DNA from: Pedobacter helvus
Lineage (GTDB): Bacteria; Bacteroidota; Bacteroidia; Sphingobacteriales; Sphingobacteriaceae
Length of the DNA: 64,000 nucleotides
Assembly (NCBI RefSeq): GCF_005925325.1
Contig: NZ_SRMP01000005.1
Coordinates: 496,001 to 560,000, forward strand
Direction of reading: 5' to 3'
The notes under the pieces were generated by a model, which saw only the letters and a list, made by a program, of their open reading frames with translations, did not search any database and had not been told where the DNA came from. The translations under genes were made by a program, and so were the position numbers. This document shows, in pieces, positions 9,767 to 19,171 of this stretch. Each line of letters opens with the position of its first letter. Position 1 is the first letter of the stretch.

Positions 9767-10537
9767 TTAGTTTTCTACTTCTTTTTTATATTGTTTTACA
9801 GCATTCACAATCGCCATCACTATTTCCTCTTGGCCTTCGGCAGAATTAATATATTTCTCTTCTTCTTTGTTAGATATAAAACCTATTTCTGTAAGTACCG
9901 ATGGCATGGCTGCACGTTGCAGTATCAGTAATCCTTGCTCTTTAACACCTCTGTTTACCCTTTTGTTTACATCAGTATAATTTTTTTGGATATAACTAGC
10001 CAAAGCTAAACTTTTAGAACGATAAAGCGATTTATAAAGTGACAATAAGATCGCTTCTTCTGGATCTGTTGGATCGCCTTGCTTTTTATAGTTTTTATCT
10101 TTGATGATTTCTTCGTTTTCCTTTAACCCTGCATCCATTTCATTGATACGACGATAAGCTCCTACAAAAGTTTCTGTACCACGCACGTGGGCGTTTCCTG
10201 GCGGCATAGAATTACAGTGTATCGAGATAAAAAGGTCTGCCTTTGCATCGTTAGCTATTTCGGCTCTACGGTACCAATCCACATCTACGTCTGTTTTACG
10301 GGTTTGGATAATCTTAATATCAGGAAGCTCTTCCTGCAACTTAAGCCCCAATTTCAGGGCAACTTTTAACGCCACATCTTTTTCCCAAGAGTAAGCTCCT
10401 TTCGCACCGGGTTTAACTCCACCGTGACCAGCGTCTACTACTATGGTTTTTATTTTATAACCTTGTGCATTGGCATTGGAAAAAGAGAGGACGCTAGCTA
10501 GAAAAGTAAGGTATATAAAAGTGTTTTTTAATCGCAT
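9767..10537 (-). CDS. N-acetylmuramoyl-L-alanine amidase (Amidase_3), shorter copy
   Basis: This is a zinc amidase that cleaves the amide bond between MurNAc and the stem peptide. The start is placed at the ATG giving MRLKNTFIYL because a clean signal peptide ending in NANA-QG follows; an in-frame ATG 27 bases upstream would add an unlikely extension. Motifs are VDAGHGG near the N-terminus (zinc His), an Arg-Arg-Ala-Glu segment with a zinc Glu, SIHCNSMP with the third His, and the catalytic TEIGFISN near the C-terminus. The longer amidase lies 31 bases upstream on the same strand. The two are clear paralogues and probably one transcription unit. Confidence 0.9.
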   Translation of the reverse strand: MRLKNTFIYLTFLASVLSFSNANAQGYKIKTIVVDAGHGGVKPGAKGAYSWEKDVALKVALKLGLKLQEELPDIKIIQTRKTDVDVDWYRRAEIANDAKADLFISIHCNSMPPGNAHVRGTETFVGAYRRINEMDAGLKENEEIIKDKNYKKQGDPTDPEEAILLSLYKSLYRSKSLALASYIQKNYTDVNKRVNRGVKEQGLLILQRAAMPSVLTEIGFISNKEEEKYINSAEGQEEIVMAIVNAVKQYKKEVEN

Positions 10538-10568
10538 TGATGTGTGTTTTCGACAAAAATACAAAATA

Positions 10569-11447
10569 TTAGAGTTCTACACTCAATTTATATGCTTGAA
10601 TAGCTTTTAGTAAACAATTTGCTATTTCAGCTTGGCCAGATTCTGAATTCATGTAGTCTTCTTCGCCTGGATTGGAAATAAAACCAATTTCGGTAAGTAC
10701 TGCTGGCATACCCGCTCTTGCCAATACCGCTAAACTTTTTTCTTGTACCCCTCTATTCACTCTGCCTACGCTAACATATTGATCTTGTATAGATTTGGCG
10801 AACTTTAAACTTTGCGTTCTAAAAGTGTTTTTCATTAATGACAAAATGATAGCGCTTTCTGGATCATTAGAATCAAAACCTTCGTAGTTTTCTTTATAGT
10901 TGTCTTCTAAAAACATCGAAGCGTTCTCCCTTTTAATTGCTTCGTCTTGTTCATCTATACGGCCACTACCAGAAACAAAGGTTTCCGTACCTTTCGTAGA
11001 AGTGCTTTTTGCATGCCTTGTTTTGTAAACAGGAACTTTTTTGCCTTTTTTATTTCGAGTATAACCGCTAATGTAGCGTTGTGTGTATACTGGCATATCG
11101 TTACAATGTATAGAAATGAAAAGGTCTGCTTTAACTTGATTGGCCAATCCAATTCGTTCATAAAGCGGAATAAAAACATCTTCGGTACGGGTATAAACTA
11201 CCTTCACGTCTTTCATGTTTTCTTCAATAAGCTTTCCTAGGCGAAGGGCAGTCCTTAGCGCTACATCTTTTTCTGTAGAATAAGCTCCTCTGGTAGAACC
11301 GTCTTTGCCACCATGGCCAGCATCAAGTACAATTGTTTTTATTTTGTATTCTTGTGCAATTGCTTGATTTTCAGATATAAAAATTAAAAAACAAGAAATT
11401 AATAGTATCAATATTCGTTTTGCTCTAGTCAATGGTATATTTTTCAT
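10569..11447 (-). CDS. N-acetylmuramoyl-L-alanine amidase (Amidase_3), longer copy
   Basis: This has the same fold and motifs as the downstream amidase: VLDAGHGGKDG, RIGLANQVKADLFISIHCND, and VLTEIGFISNPGEE. It differs by an extra basic insertion after the third zinc His (about 25 residues rich in Lys, Arg and Thr). The start is set at MKNIPLTRAK, which opens a good signal peptide ending near AIAQ. Two upstream in-frame ATG codons would overlap the divergent lptD start. With this start only 29 bases separate it from lptD. Its likely role is periplasmic peptidoglycan cleavage during division or recycling. Confidence 0.9.
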   Translation of the reverse strand: MKNIPLTRAKRILILLISCFLIFISENQAIAQEYKIKTIVLDAGHGGKDGSTRGAYSTEKDVALRTALRLGKLIEENMKDVKVVYTRTEDVFIPLYERIGLANQVKADLFISIHCNDMPVYTQRYISGYTRNKKGKKVPVYKTRHAKSTSTKGTETFVSGSGRIDEQDEAIKRENASMFLEDNYKENYEGFDSNDPESAIILSLMKNTFRTQSLKFAKSIQDQYVSVGRVNRGVQEKSLAVLARAGMPAVLTEIGFISNPGEEDYMNSESGQAEIANCLLKAIQAYKLSVEL

Positions 11448-11476
11448 TAATTTTGAACGTTTTGTGGTAAACATTA

Positions 11477-14215
11477 TTGCAAAATAAACATTCACGCACA
11501 AATTTGAAACTTTTACAGATACTCATTTTTTCAACCTTTTTTGTGTTGTTAGCCTTAATGGTTGATAATAAAGTTCTTGCATCTACTCATGCGAACTTTT
11601 TTCAGACCTTACCTCAACAGACAGATAGTGCCAAGCGAGACACCACTAAAAAGGTGATGAAAAAAAGTGGACTAGATTCGAAATTAGAGTATTACGCAAA
11701 AGACTCTGTGGTGCTAGATCGAAAGAACGAGATACAGTATCTGTATGGCGGTGCCCGCGTAAAATACGAAGGTCTTGAATTGGATGCTGAATACATCAGG
11801 TTTGATAACAAGAACAAAGTAATTTTTGCTAGCGGTGTTAAAGATGAAAAAGGCAAGTACTACGGCAGACCAATATTTAAAACCGAAGGACAGGGTTCTT
11901 CAATGGCAGATTCGTTAAGCTACAATACAGAAACAGGAAAAGGAATTGTTGACGGTGTTTTCACCGAGCAAGAAGGCGGTTTCTTTTCGGGCGGTAAAAC
12001 TAAAATGCAGCCAGATAACGAATTCCACGTTCATGGTACTACTTTTAGTACTTGTAATTTACCACATCCGCATTTTGGTATACAGATTTCTAAAGGTATC
12101 GCAACAGAAAACCACATTATCGCTGGGCCGGTATTTATGAAGTTTGAAGACATCCCTATGCCAATTGGTCTGCCTTTCTTATTTTTCCCGAAGCCTAATA
12201 AAAAAGCATCTGGTTTTATTTTACCCACGCCAGGAGAAGATGCTACAAGAGGTTTTTCATTATTAGGTGGAGGTTATTATTTGGCATTTAATGATTATTT
12301 AGACGCTAGATTGACTTCAAATATTTTTACTAATGGATCTTATGATTTAAACCTAGTGTCCAACTATACCAAACGTTATAAATATAATGGTAGTCTGAGC
12401 TTGGCTTATTCTAGCAGTCGTAATGGTTTAGAGGGGACTCCAGAGTACGAGCCATTAAAAAACTTTAATATTACTTGGTCACATAGCCAGGGGGCAAATG
12501 CTAGACCTGGTACCACTTTTAGTGCTTCTGTAAATGCAGGAACGAGTAGTTATTTTAGAGAAACAAACGCTTATGGAACCTATGATCCGTCTCAGGCGTT
12601 GAGAAATACGATGAGTTCCAGTATCGCTTATGGTAAAGTATTTGGCGATGGACTATTTAACTTCACTTCGGCGTTAACGCATTCACAAGAAACGCAGAAC
12701 AAAACCATTAGTTTAACCTTGCCAGACATCGCCTTGAACATGACTACGATTAGTCCTTTTGATTCAAAGAAACGAGTGGGAGAAGCAAAATGGTATCAGA
12801 AATTAACGGTTGGTTACAGCATGAGTGCCTATAACCGCGTGAATACTACAGAAGATGTGCTTTTTTCAAAAAGTGGGTTAAATGCATTTACCAATAGCGT
12901 TGATCATAACGTTCCTATCAGTTTGCCATTTACATTGTTTCAGTATTTAAACTTTTCTTCAAGTGTTAATTACAACGAAAAATGGGATTTCAAAACGATT
13001 AGAAACAGATACATTCGTAGTTCAACAGGTACAGGATATGAAGTTCGTCCAGATACGGTAAACGGATTTAAACGTGGTGGACAGTATAGCTTAAGTACAT
13101 CTATGTCTACCAAAATTTATGGTACCAAGCAGTTTAAAGGTAATGGTAGTATCAGAGCTATGCGACACGTGATGACACCAAGCTTAAGCTTTAGCTATAG
13201 ACCTGATTTTGCAAAAGAAAGCTATGGTTACTATTTGCCAGCCCAATATTATACGGATGATTTGAGGCCAGGCATGAGCCAGCCAACTGGCGAATATGTG
13301 AAAGATCAGTTCGGTAATCAGGTATTGTATTCTGTTTTTATGAACGGTGGACCGTCGCAAGGACGAAGTGGAAGTATTGGTTTTTCTATGGATAACAATG
13401 TGGAGTTGAAAGTTAGAAACCGTAAAGATACTACAGGAACTGGTGAGAGAAAACTGGCTATTTTACAAGGTTTAACCTTTAACACCAACTACGATTTATT
13501 TAGAGAGAATAAGAAACTTGCGCCAATTAATTTTAGTGGTCGTTCACAGTTTACCGAAAAATTAGGAATTAACTTTAATGGCATATTCAGCCCGTATTCT
13601 GTGGGCTTAGTTTCTTACACTACGGGTACGGGCGCTAATCAAGTTACTACAACTTCTTACCAAGAATTGGATAGATACGTTTGGAAAGACGGAAAGCTAC
13701 CTAGGTTGACCAACTTCGGATTTTCTTTCGATTACAGTTTGAATCCTGAAGCTTTCAAGAAACGAAACGAGAATATCGATCAGTTAAATCAACAAAATAC
13801 GCCAGCTAATAGAACACAGGAGCAGATAGATCAGTTAAACGCCATAAGTAGAGATCCAAACGCATTCGTGGATTTTAATATTCCGTGGAATTTTTCTTTC
13901 AACTATCGTTTTGATTACTCTAATACTTTGGGGAGGCCAGAGACGCGAAATGTTACCAATACATTGAACTTTAGTGGCGATTTTAATCTCACGCCAAAGT
14001 GGAAAATTCAATACACCTCTGGTTACGATTTTAAAGCGAAAAACTTGTCACAAACCAATTTTGCAATTTACAGAGATTTGCACTGTTGGGATTTAAGCGC
14101 AACTTGGGTTCCTTTTGGTGCTTATCAAAGTTATTCTATTGATATTCGTGTTAAAGCATCAGTTTTACAAGATTTGAAATTGAGCAAACGTAAAGGGTAT
14201 TATACAAGGTACTAG
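11477..14215 (+). CDS. lptD: LPS-assembly outer-membrane protein LptD
   Basis: LptD inserts lipopolysaccharide into the outer leaflet together with LptE. Residues 1-35 hold a signal sequence. Residues about 65-200 form the OstA-like beta-jellyroll (DSVVLDRKNEIQYLYGGARV, then FASGVKDEKGKYYGRP). The rest is the large barrel, with the conserved IPMPIGLPFLFFPKP segment near residue 225. The 912-residue length is usual for Bacteroidota LptD. No ATG exists before residue 28, so the start must be TTG at the given position. It is divergent from the amidase genes with a very short gap. No lptE is visible in the window. Confidence 0.9.
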   Translation: MQNKHSRTNLKLLQILIFSTFFVLLALMVDNKVLASTHANFFQTLPQQTDSAKRDTTKKVMKKSGLDSKLEYYAKDSVVLDRKNEIQYLYGGARVKYEGLELDAEYIRFDNKNKVIFASGVKDEKGKYYGRPIFKTEGQGSSMADSLSYNTETGKGIVDGVFTEQEGGFFSGGKTKMQPDNEFHVHGTTFSTCNLPHPHFGIQISKGIATENHIIAGPVFMKFEDIPMPIGLPFLFFPKPNKKASGFILPTPGEDATRGFSLLGGGYYLAFNDYLDARLTSNIFTNGSYDLNLVSNYTKRYKYNGSLSLAYSSSRNGLEGTPEYEPLKNFNITWSHSQGANARPGTTFSASVNAGTSSYFRETNAYGTYDPSQALRNTMSSSIAYGKVFGDGLFNFTSALTHSQETQNKTISLTLPDIALNMTTISPFDSKKRVGEAKWYQKLTVGYSMSAYNRVNTTEDVLFSKSGLNAFTNSVDHNVPISLPFTLFQYLNFSSSVNYNEKWDFKTIRNRYIRSSTGTGYEVRPDTVNGFKRGGQYSLSTSMSTKIYGTKQFKGNGSIRAMRHVMTPSLSFSYRPDFAKESYGYYLPAQYYTDDLRPGMSQPTGEYVKDQFGNQVLYSVFMNGGPSQGRSGSIGFSMDNNVELKVRNRKDTTGTGERKLAILQGLTFNTNYDLFRENKKLAPINFSGRSQFTEKLGINFNGIFSPYSVGLVSYTTGTGANQVTTTSYQELDRYVWKDGKLPRLTNFGFSFDYSLNPEAFKKRNENIDQLNQQNTPANRTQEQIDQLNAISRDPNAFVDFNIPWNFSFNYRFDYSNTLGRPETRNVTNTLNFSGDFNLTPKWKIQYTSGYDFKAKNLSQTNFAIYRDLHCWDLSATWVPFGAYQSYSIDIRVKASVLQDLKLSKRKGYYTRY

Positions 14216-14303
14216 GAGTTGTCGTAGTTGGGACGTTGTCGGGTTGGAAAGTTGTAAGGTTAATTCAATCATTCCCTCATTTAATTATTTATTCATTTGA
14301 AAT

Positions 14304-15554
14304 ATGCTCGCAGAAATTATAACCATAGGCGATGAAATTCTAATCGGCCAAATTGTAGACACCAACTCTGCTTGGATGGGAGTTGAGCTAAATAAAATAG
14401 GAGTAAAGGTTAAACAAATTACATCTATTTCTGATGAGGCTGAACATATTATTAGCGCACTTGAAGAAGCGCAGAAGCGTGCTGATATTATACTAATTAC
14501 TGGCGGATTAGGTCCAACTAAAGATGATGTGACCAAGATCACCTTGTCTAAATATTTCAATATGCCATTGAAATTAGATGAGGCCACCCTAGCTCATGTC
14601 AAACAGTTTTTCGAGAAATTGAATAGACCAATGATCGAAGCTAATGTTAAACAAGCGGAGGTGCCGGATGGTTGCACCGTCATCATGAATAAAAACGGTA
14701 CAGCGCCCTGTATGTGGTTTGAGCATCATGGTAAAATCATTGTGTCTATGCCGGGTGTGCCATTTGAAATGAAATACCTGATGACTGATGAAATCATCCC
14801 TCGTATTCAGCAACGGTTTCAAATGCCTTTCATCGTGCATCAAAATATTTTAACTGCAGGCCTGGGTGAGTCTTTTTTAGCAGAACAAATTGCAGATATA
14901 GAAGAAGCGCTGCCATCACATATTAAATTGGCTTATTTGCCTAAATTGGGGCAGGTAAGATTAAGGTTAAGTGCTACTGGTGACAACGAAGTGGCATTAT
15001 TAGCAGAAGTTGCTTTTCATACAAATAGAATTGTAGAGCGAGTTGATAAATATGTGGTGCTAACTGAAGATTTGCCTTTCGAGAAAGCAATTTTAAATTT
15101 AATGAGTAAGCACGGTTTAACACTTTCTTTAGCCGAAAGTTGTACTGGCGGATATTTATCTCATCTTTTTACCCAACATCCTGGTTCTTCTGCTGTTTTT
15201 CAAGGTGGCGGTGTAACGTATTCCAATGCGCTAAAACAGTCGGTTTTGGGAGTGAAAGAGGAAACGTTGGCCAAATTTGGTGCGGTGAGTGAACAAACAG
15301 CTTCGGAAATGGCGCTAGGAGCGCTGGTTAATTTTAATACAGATTATGCGATCGCAATAACAGGTATTGCTGGTCCCGATGGTGGCTCAGAACAAAAACC
15401 TGTAGGAACTGTTTGGATAGCAGTGGCTAGCAAGAACGGAGTAAAAGCTAAATTGTATCAATTCGCTAGTCAGCGGTTGCAGAATATAGAACGTTCGGCT
15501 ATGGCCGCCATGATGATGCTTTTTTTACAGTTGAAACAAGATTTAAGCGTTTAA
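14304..15554 (+). CDS. cinA: CinA: competence/damage-inducible protein, NMN deamidase type
   Basis: The N-terminal domain (about 1-170) is MoaB/MogA-like (IITIGDEILIGQIVDTN and LITGGLGPTKDD). The C-terminal domain (about 255-412) is the CinA amidase, which in studied members converts nicotinamide mononucleotide to nicotinate mononucleotide in NAD salvage; its signature is LAESCTGGYLS with ITGIAGPDGGSEQKPVGTVW. The length of 416 residues is standard for the full two-domain form. It follows lptD by 88 bases, and that gap contains low-complexity GTTGT-type repeats. Confidence 0.93.
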   Translation: MLAEIITIGDEILIGQIVDTNSAWMGVELNKIGVKVKQITSISDEAEHIISALEEAQKRADIILITGGLGPTKDDVTKITLSKYFNMPLKLDEATLAHVKQFFEKLNRPMIEANVKQAEVPDGCTVIMNKNGTAPCMWFEHHGKIIVSMPGVPFEMKYLMTDEIIPRIQQRFQMPFIVHQNILTAGLGESFLAEQIADIEEALPSHIKLAYLPKLGQVRLRLSATGDNEVALLAEVAFHTNRIVERVDKYVVLTEDLPFEKAILNLMSKHGLTLSLAESCTGGYLSHLFTQHPGSSAVFQGGGVTYSNALKQSVLGVKEETLAKFGAVSEQTASEMALGALVNFNTDYAIAITGIAGPDGGSEQKPVGTVWIAVASKNGVKAKLYQFASQRLQNIERSAMAAMMMLFLQLKQDLSV

Positions 15555-15653
15555 TCTTTTACTAGTCGGTTTGGGGAAACTAGATTTAGAGTGCGGGTTG
15601 TTGTTTATACGATTTAGATCTCACACCGTATTAATTTAAAACCCCTAGTGTGC

Positions 15654-15683
15654 TTTGTGTCTTAGTGGTTTTTCTTATTTTTG
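15654..15683 (+). promoter_or_regulatory. Bacteroidota-type promoter for the E2 gene
   Basis: TTTG at 15654-15657 and TATTTTTG at 15676-15683 (a TAnnTTTG match) are 18 bases apart, close to the usual 19-21. They lie about 33 bases before the chosen ATG of the E2 gene. Confidence 0.5.
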
Positions 15684-15716
15684 TCGGCATACCAAATTTA
15701 CATTAACAGAAAATAT

Positions 15717-17072
15717 ATGGCTCAATACGAATTGTTATTGCCTAAAATGGGGGAGAGTGTTGCTGAAGCAACCATTATCAAGTGGACTAAACAACCTGGT
15801 GATCATATAAAATTGGATGATACCATTTTGGAGATCGCTACAGATAAAGTTGATTCGGAAGTGCCATCGCCGGTAGAAGGTAAATTGGTGAAACATCTAT
15901 ATGCAGCCGATGAGGTAGTACAGGTAGGTGCAGTAATTGCGGTTATTGAAGTGGAAGGTACTGGAGAAGCAGAAACTAAAACTCCAGAGCCAGAAAATAC
16001 CATTGAAATAAAGGAAGAGCCTGCTGTAGAAGCTTCAATTCCAGGGATTAGCCAGTTGCCAAGCGAAACGGTTGCCACAACTCAAGTAGATTTCAAATCA
16101 TCAGATAGGTTTTATTCTCCACTAGTAAAAAATATAGCTAAAGAGGAAGGTATTTCTATCGAGGAACTAGACGCTATCAAAGGCTCAGGTGCTGAAGGTC
16201 GTTTAACGAAAGAAGATTTGCTAAATCACATACAAGTTAAAAAAGGAGGATCTACTTCAAGAATTAGCGATACTTTAGCACAAGCGAAATCGGCGGTAGA
16301 AGCACCTAAGCAAGATAAAATTGCTCAGCCTGCTCCAGTAGCTGCTACTAGTGTAAGCGGCGGCGACGAGATCATCGAAATGGACAGGATGCGCAAGCTG
16401 ATAGCTGACCACATGGTGATGAGTAAACATACTTCGCCTCATGTTACGTCATTCGTAGAAGCCGATGTTACTAACCTGGTGTTATGGCGCAACAAGGTGA
16501 AAAATACTTTTGAAAAACGTGAGAATGAAAAAATAACTTTCACGCCAATATTTGTTGAAGCTGTTGCCAAAGCAATCAAAGATTTTCCAATGATCAATGT
16601 TTCCGTAAATGGAACACAAATCATTAAAAAGAAAGACATCAATATAGGTATGGCGGCGGCTTTGCCATCGGGTAATTTGATTGTTCCGGTAATTAAAAAT
16701 GCAGATCAATTAAATTTGGTTGGTTTAACAAAAGCAGTAAACGATTTAGCTAACAGAGCTCGTAATTCGAAATTAAAACCAGACGAAACCCAAAATGGTA
16801 CCTTTACTTTAACTAATGTTGGTTCTTTTGGTAACGTGATGGGAACGCCAATTATTAACCAACCGCAGGTGGCTATTTTAGCCGTAGGTGCAATTAAAAA
16901 GAAACCAGCAGTTTTAGAAACCGAACATGGTGATGTGATTGCGATTAGACACATGATGTTCTTGTCTCTTTCCTACGATCATAGAGTGGTTGATGGTTCT
17001 TTAGGCGGATCTTTTGTTCGTAGAGTAGCAGATTACTTAGAAAACTGGGACATTAACAGAGAAATATCTTAA
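15717..17072 (+). CDS. 2-oxoacid dehydrogenase E2 (dihydrolipoyl acyltransferase)
   Basis: This is the core acyltransferase of a pyruvate or branched-chain 2-oxoacid dehydrogenase complex. A single lipoyl domain occupies residues 1-78, with the lipoylated Lys in IATDKVDSE. An acidic linker follows, then a peripheral-subunit-binding domain (FYSPLVKNIAKEEGIS). A second flexible linker leads to the catalytic domain from about 220, with SYDHRVVDG holding His422. The ATG giving MAQYELLLPKMGE was chosen over an upstream TTG because it starts exactly at the lipoyl domain. No E1 or E3 gene is adjacent, so substrate specificity is not decided; the single lipoyl domain and ending fit the branched-chain type. 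Confidence 0.9.
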   Translation: MAQYELLLPKMGESVAEATIIKWTKQPGDHIKLDDTILEIATDKVDSEVPSPVEGKLVKHLYAADEVVQVGAVIAVIEVEGTGEAETKTPEPENTIEIKEEPAVEASIPGISQLPSETVATTQVDFKSSDRFYSPLVKNIAKEEGISIEELDAIKGSGAEGRLTKEDLLNHIQVKKGGSTSRISDTLAQAKSAVEAPKQDKIAQPAPVAATSVSGGDEIIEMDRMRKLIADHMVMSKHTSPHVTSFVEADVTNLVLWRNKVKNTFEKRENEKITFTPIFVEAVAKAIKDFPMINVSVNGTQIIKKKDINIGMAAALPSGNLIVPVIKNADQLNLVGLTKAVNDLANRARNSKLKPDETQNGTFTLTNVGSFGNVMGTPIINQPQVAILAVGAIKKKPAVLETEHGDVIAIRHMMFLSLSYDHRVVDGSLGGSFVRRVADYLENWDINREIS

Positions 17073-17098
17073 GACTTCTATTTGAATGATATATATTG

Positions 17099-17127
17099 AT
17101 CCTGGCAATTTTTGCTGGGATTTTTTG
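17099..17127 (+). terminator. Terminator of the E2 gene
   Basis: A ten-pair stem with two G-T wobbles and a three-base loop is followed directly by six T residues. It sits 27 bases past the E2 stop codon. Confidence 0.7.
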
Positions 17128-17180
17128 TTTCTTTTTTTGCCGTCATTGCTAGGGGGAAAGACTTGGCAATCTTTAAAATT

Positions 17181-17318
17181 AACTCTCTCTGCCCTTTGGA
17201 CATCTCTCCCTAAGAGCGAGAGAATAGCATTTAGGAATGTTCAGTGTTATTAGCACGAACTGTATTAGTTGCTATGCCAAATTCCCTCTACTTTTCAAGG
17301 AGAGGGTTAGGGTGAGAT
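17181..17318. repeat. Imperfect inverted-repeat element
   Basis: The left part, with CTCTCCCTAAGAGCGAGAG and AATAGCA, is imperfectly complementary to the right part, with TGCTATG, CCCTCTACTTTTCAAGG and GTTAGGGTGAGA. It has the look of a small non-coding mobile or REP-type element. No ORF is contained in it. Confidence 0.45.
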
Positions 17319-17399
17319 TTTTCCATATCGTCATTCCCATGTATGCAGAAACCACGAAGTGTTCAGCTTAGCTAATCTTAAAGTGTTATGTGTTTACTT

Positions 17400-17640
17400 T
17401 CGCATTACGATACCCAATTGGGGTTGGGTATGGACAGAAGAGTAACGTTAGGGAGATGCCCTAAGTTAACTAGACTGGATGGAAGTGGAAACCCCACAGC
17501 CAAGTGCAACGCAGGCGAGGAGTTGGAGCGAACAGCCAGACTTTAATGGAATAGCAGCATTGAAATTGATCTTCAAAAAAAGAATTGTTTTCGAAAACCT
17601 GTTCCGATTAATCGGGAGGCTCAGACTGACATCGTTTTTT
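17400..17640. other. Gene-free, GC-richer, probably structured block of unknown nature
   Basis: This stretch stands out from its AT-rich flanks by higher GC and many short complementary segments. Examples are CCCAATTGGGGTTGGG, GGGAGATGCCC, and a perfect CCGATTAATCGG palindrome near 17606. No coding frame of length survives in any phase. It could be a repeated genomic element or a non-coding RNA gene. Confidence 0.35.
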
Positions 17641-17656
17641 TATTAAAAACGTAAAA

Positions 17657-17676
17657 GCCCAGACATCCATCTGGGC
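17657..17676. terminator. Hairpin, probably a bidirectional terminator
   Basis: A perfect seven-pair stem (GCCCAGA/TCTGGGC) has a six-base loop. T-rich sequence follows it on both strands. It would serve the hom operon read on the minus strand or any transcript entering from the left. Confidence 0.5.
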
Positions 17677-17739
17677 ATTTTACTATCAAAACAAAACAAT
17701 ATAAAAATTTAATTTACTATGAAACTTGATAATGACGAT

Positions 17740-17785
17740 GGCGGGGACGCCAACGTGAGCACATTCCGCAGTTGGCGTCCTCGCC
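17740..17785. repeat. Palindromic element downstream of hom
   Basis: Two 15-base arms (GGCGGGGACGCCAAC and GTTGGCGTCCTCGCC) pair with one mismatch around a 16-base loop. It lies 34 bases past the hom stop and is much richer in GC than the flanks. It resembles REP-like intergenic palindromes and may also stabilise the 3' end of the met operon transcript. Confidence 0.6.
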
Positions 17786-17818
17786 AACAATCATATATTT
17801 CCAATTATAGATATATGC

Positions 17819-19063
17819 TTAACCATTTACTAAAATTCCTTCTTCTGCTATAGCTTTAATATCTTGTTCGCTATAGCTAATTCTGCCAGTTTGGGCAATG
17901 AAAATATCTTTATTTACCAAAATGTCTTTGTTTTCTATCAGGTTTTTTAAGCTTACACTTCCAATCACATATTTATAGTCGTTGCGAGAGAAACGCTCAG
18001 AGATATTCTCGATTTGTAGTTTCTCTACGGTGTATTCATGTTGGTAGCGTAAATAAACTTCCAAGCTCACCTTATCTGTGTGGATCAAACCGTTTTGCTG
18101 CTTGTATTTTTTGTATTCGTAACGATAATCGTAACGCAATGCGGCGATGTCTGAAAGTACAGCGGCACCTGTAGGATGGCCACCAGCACCTTTGCCGAAG
18201 AAGAATTGCTTGTCGGCAAAAGCAGCTTGCACGGTTACGCCATTGTACTCGTTTTCTACGTTGTAAAGGAAGTCATCGCTCTTCACAAACTTTGGCAATA
18301 CAAAAGTGATGACCTGTTTGGTGCTGATTTTTCTGGTAGTTGGCACCAACTTGATTTTGTAATTTTTTTCTTTAGCGTATTGAATATCTGCGTCGCTCAG
18401 GTTTTGGATACCGATGTTCAAAATCTTATCAGGATTTAAGAACAAACCGTAAGCGTGAGCAGTAGCAATGGTTAATTTAAACTTAGGATCGTAACCACCC
18501 ACATCTAAAATAGGGTTGGTTTCTGCAAAACCCAAATCCTGTGCTTCTTTTAAAGCAGCATCGTAACTAGCGCCTTCGTTAAATATTTTAGAAAGAATGT
18601 AATTCGATGAACCGTTAAAAATACCACTGATGCCATGCAAAAGCTCATTATCATAGTATTCTTCTAAGTTTCTGATGATTGGAATACTACCACAAACCGC
18701 ACCTTCATATAACAATGAAGTGCCGTATTTTTCTTGTAAATGAACCAATTCTTCCAAGTGGGTAGCAATCATTTTTTTATTGGCTGATACCACGTTTTTC
18801 CCATTGGTTAATGCTCTTTTGGTGATGTTATAAGCCGCGTCTGCATCATCAATTAACTCTACAACGGTATTGATTTCAGGATTGTCCAAAATCTCGTCAT
18901 GTGAGGTAGTGAAAAGATGTGCATCTAAAGTTCTGCGTTTTTTAGGGTTTTTGATGGCTATTTTAACAATTTCTAGATTTAGGTTTTGTGCTTTAATGAT
19001 GTCGTGTAGACCTTGTCCAACAACTCCAAATCCAAATAATCCTATTTTAAGTTTCTTGCTCAT
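17819..19063 (-). CDS. hom: Homoserine dehydrogenase
   Basis: It reduces aspartate semialdehyde to homoserine, the branch point toward methionine and threonine. The N-terminal Rossmann motif GLFGFGVVGQGL binds NAD(P)H. The substrate region carries VSANKKMIA and the family signature around ISGIFNGSSNYILSKI and AETNPILDVGGYDPKFKL. The 414-residue length fits a monofunctional enzyme without fused aspartokinase. A C-terminal segment after residue 320 is unlike the usual ACT domain and cannot be assigned by eye. It is the last gene of metY-metX-hom, so it supplies homoserine to the O-acetylation step encoded just upstream. Confidence 0.9.
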   Translation of the reverse strand: MSKKLKIGLFGFGVVGQGLHDIIKAQNLNLEIVKIAIKNPKKRRTLDAHLFTTSHDEILDNPEINTVVELIDDADAAYNITKRALTNGKNVVSANKKMIATHLEELVHLQEKYGTSLLYEGAVCGSIPIIRNLEEYYDNELLHGISGIFNGSSNYILSKIFNEGASYDAALKEAQDLGFAETNPILDVGGYDPKFKLTIATAHAYGLFLNPDKILNIGIQNLSDADIQYAKEKNYKIKLVPTTRKISTKQVITFVLPKFVKSDDFLYNVENEYNGVTVQAAFADKQFFFGKGAGGHPTGAAVLSDIAALRYDYRYEYKKYKQQNGLIHTDKVSLEVYLRYQHEYTVEKLQIENISERFSRNDYKYVIGSVSLKNLIENKDILVNKDIFIAQTGRISYSEQDIKAIAEEGILVNG

Positions 19064-19171
19064 TTTCTTTTAGTATTGCGATAAGCGTACAGCGTATTGA
19101 GATGTGTCTTTCAATACTTAAACCGCTTTGCTATCTGCTATTTTTACTTTTTTACTTTCCTCTTTTAACTT

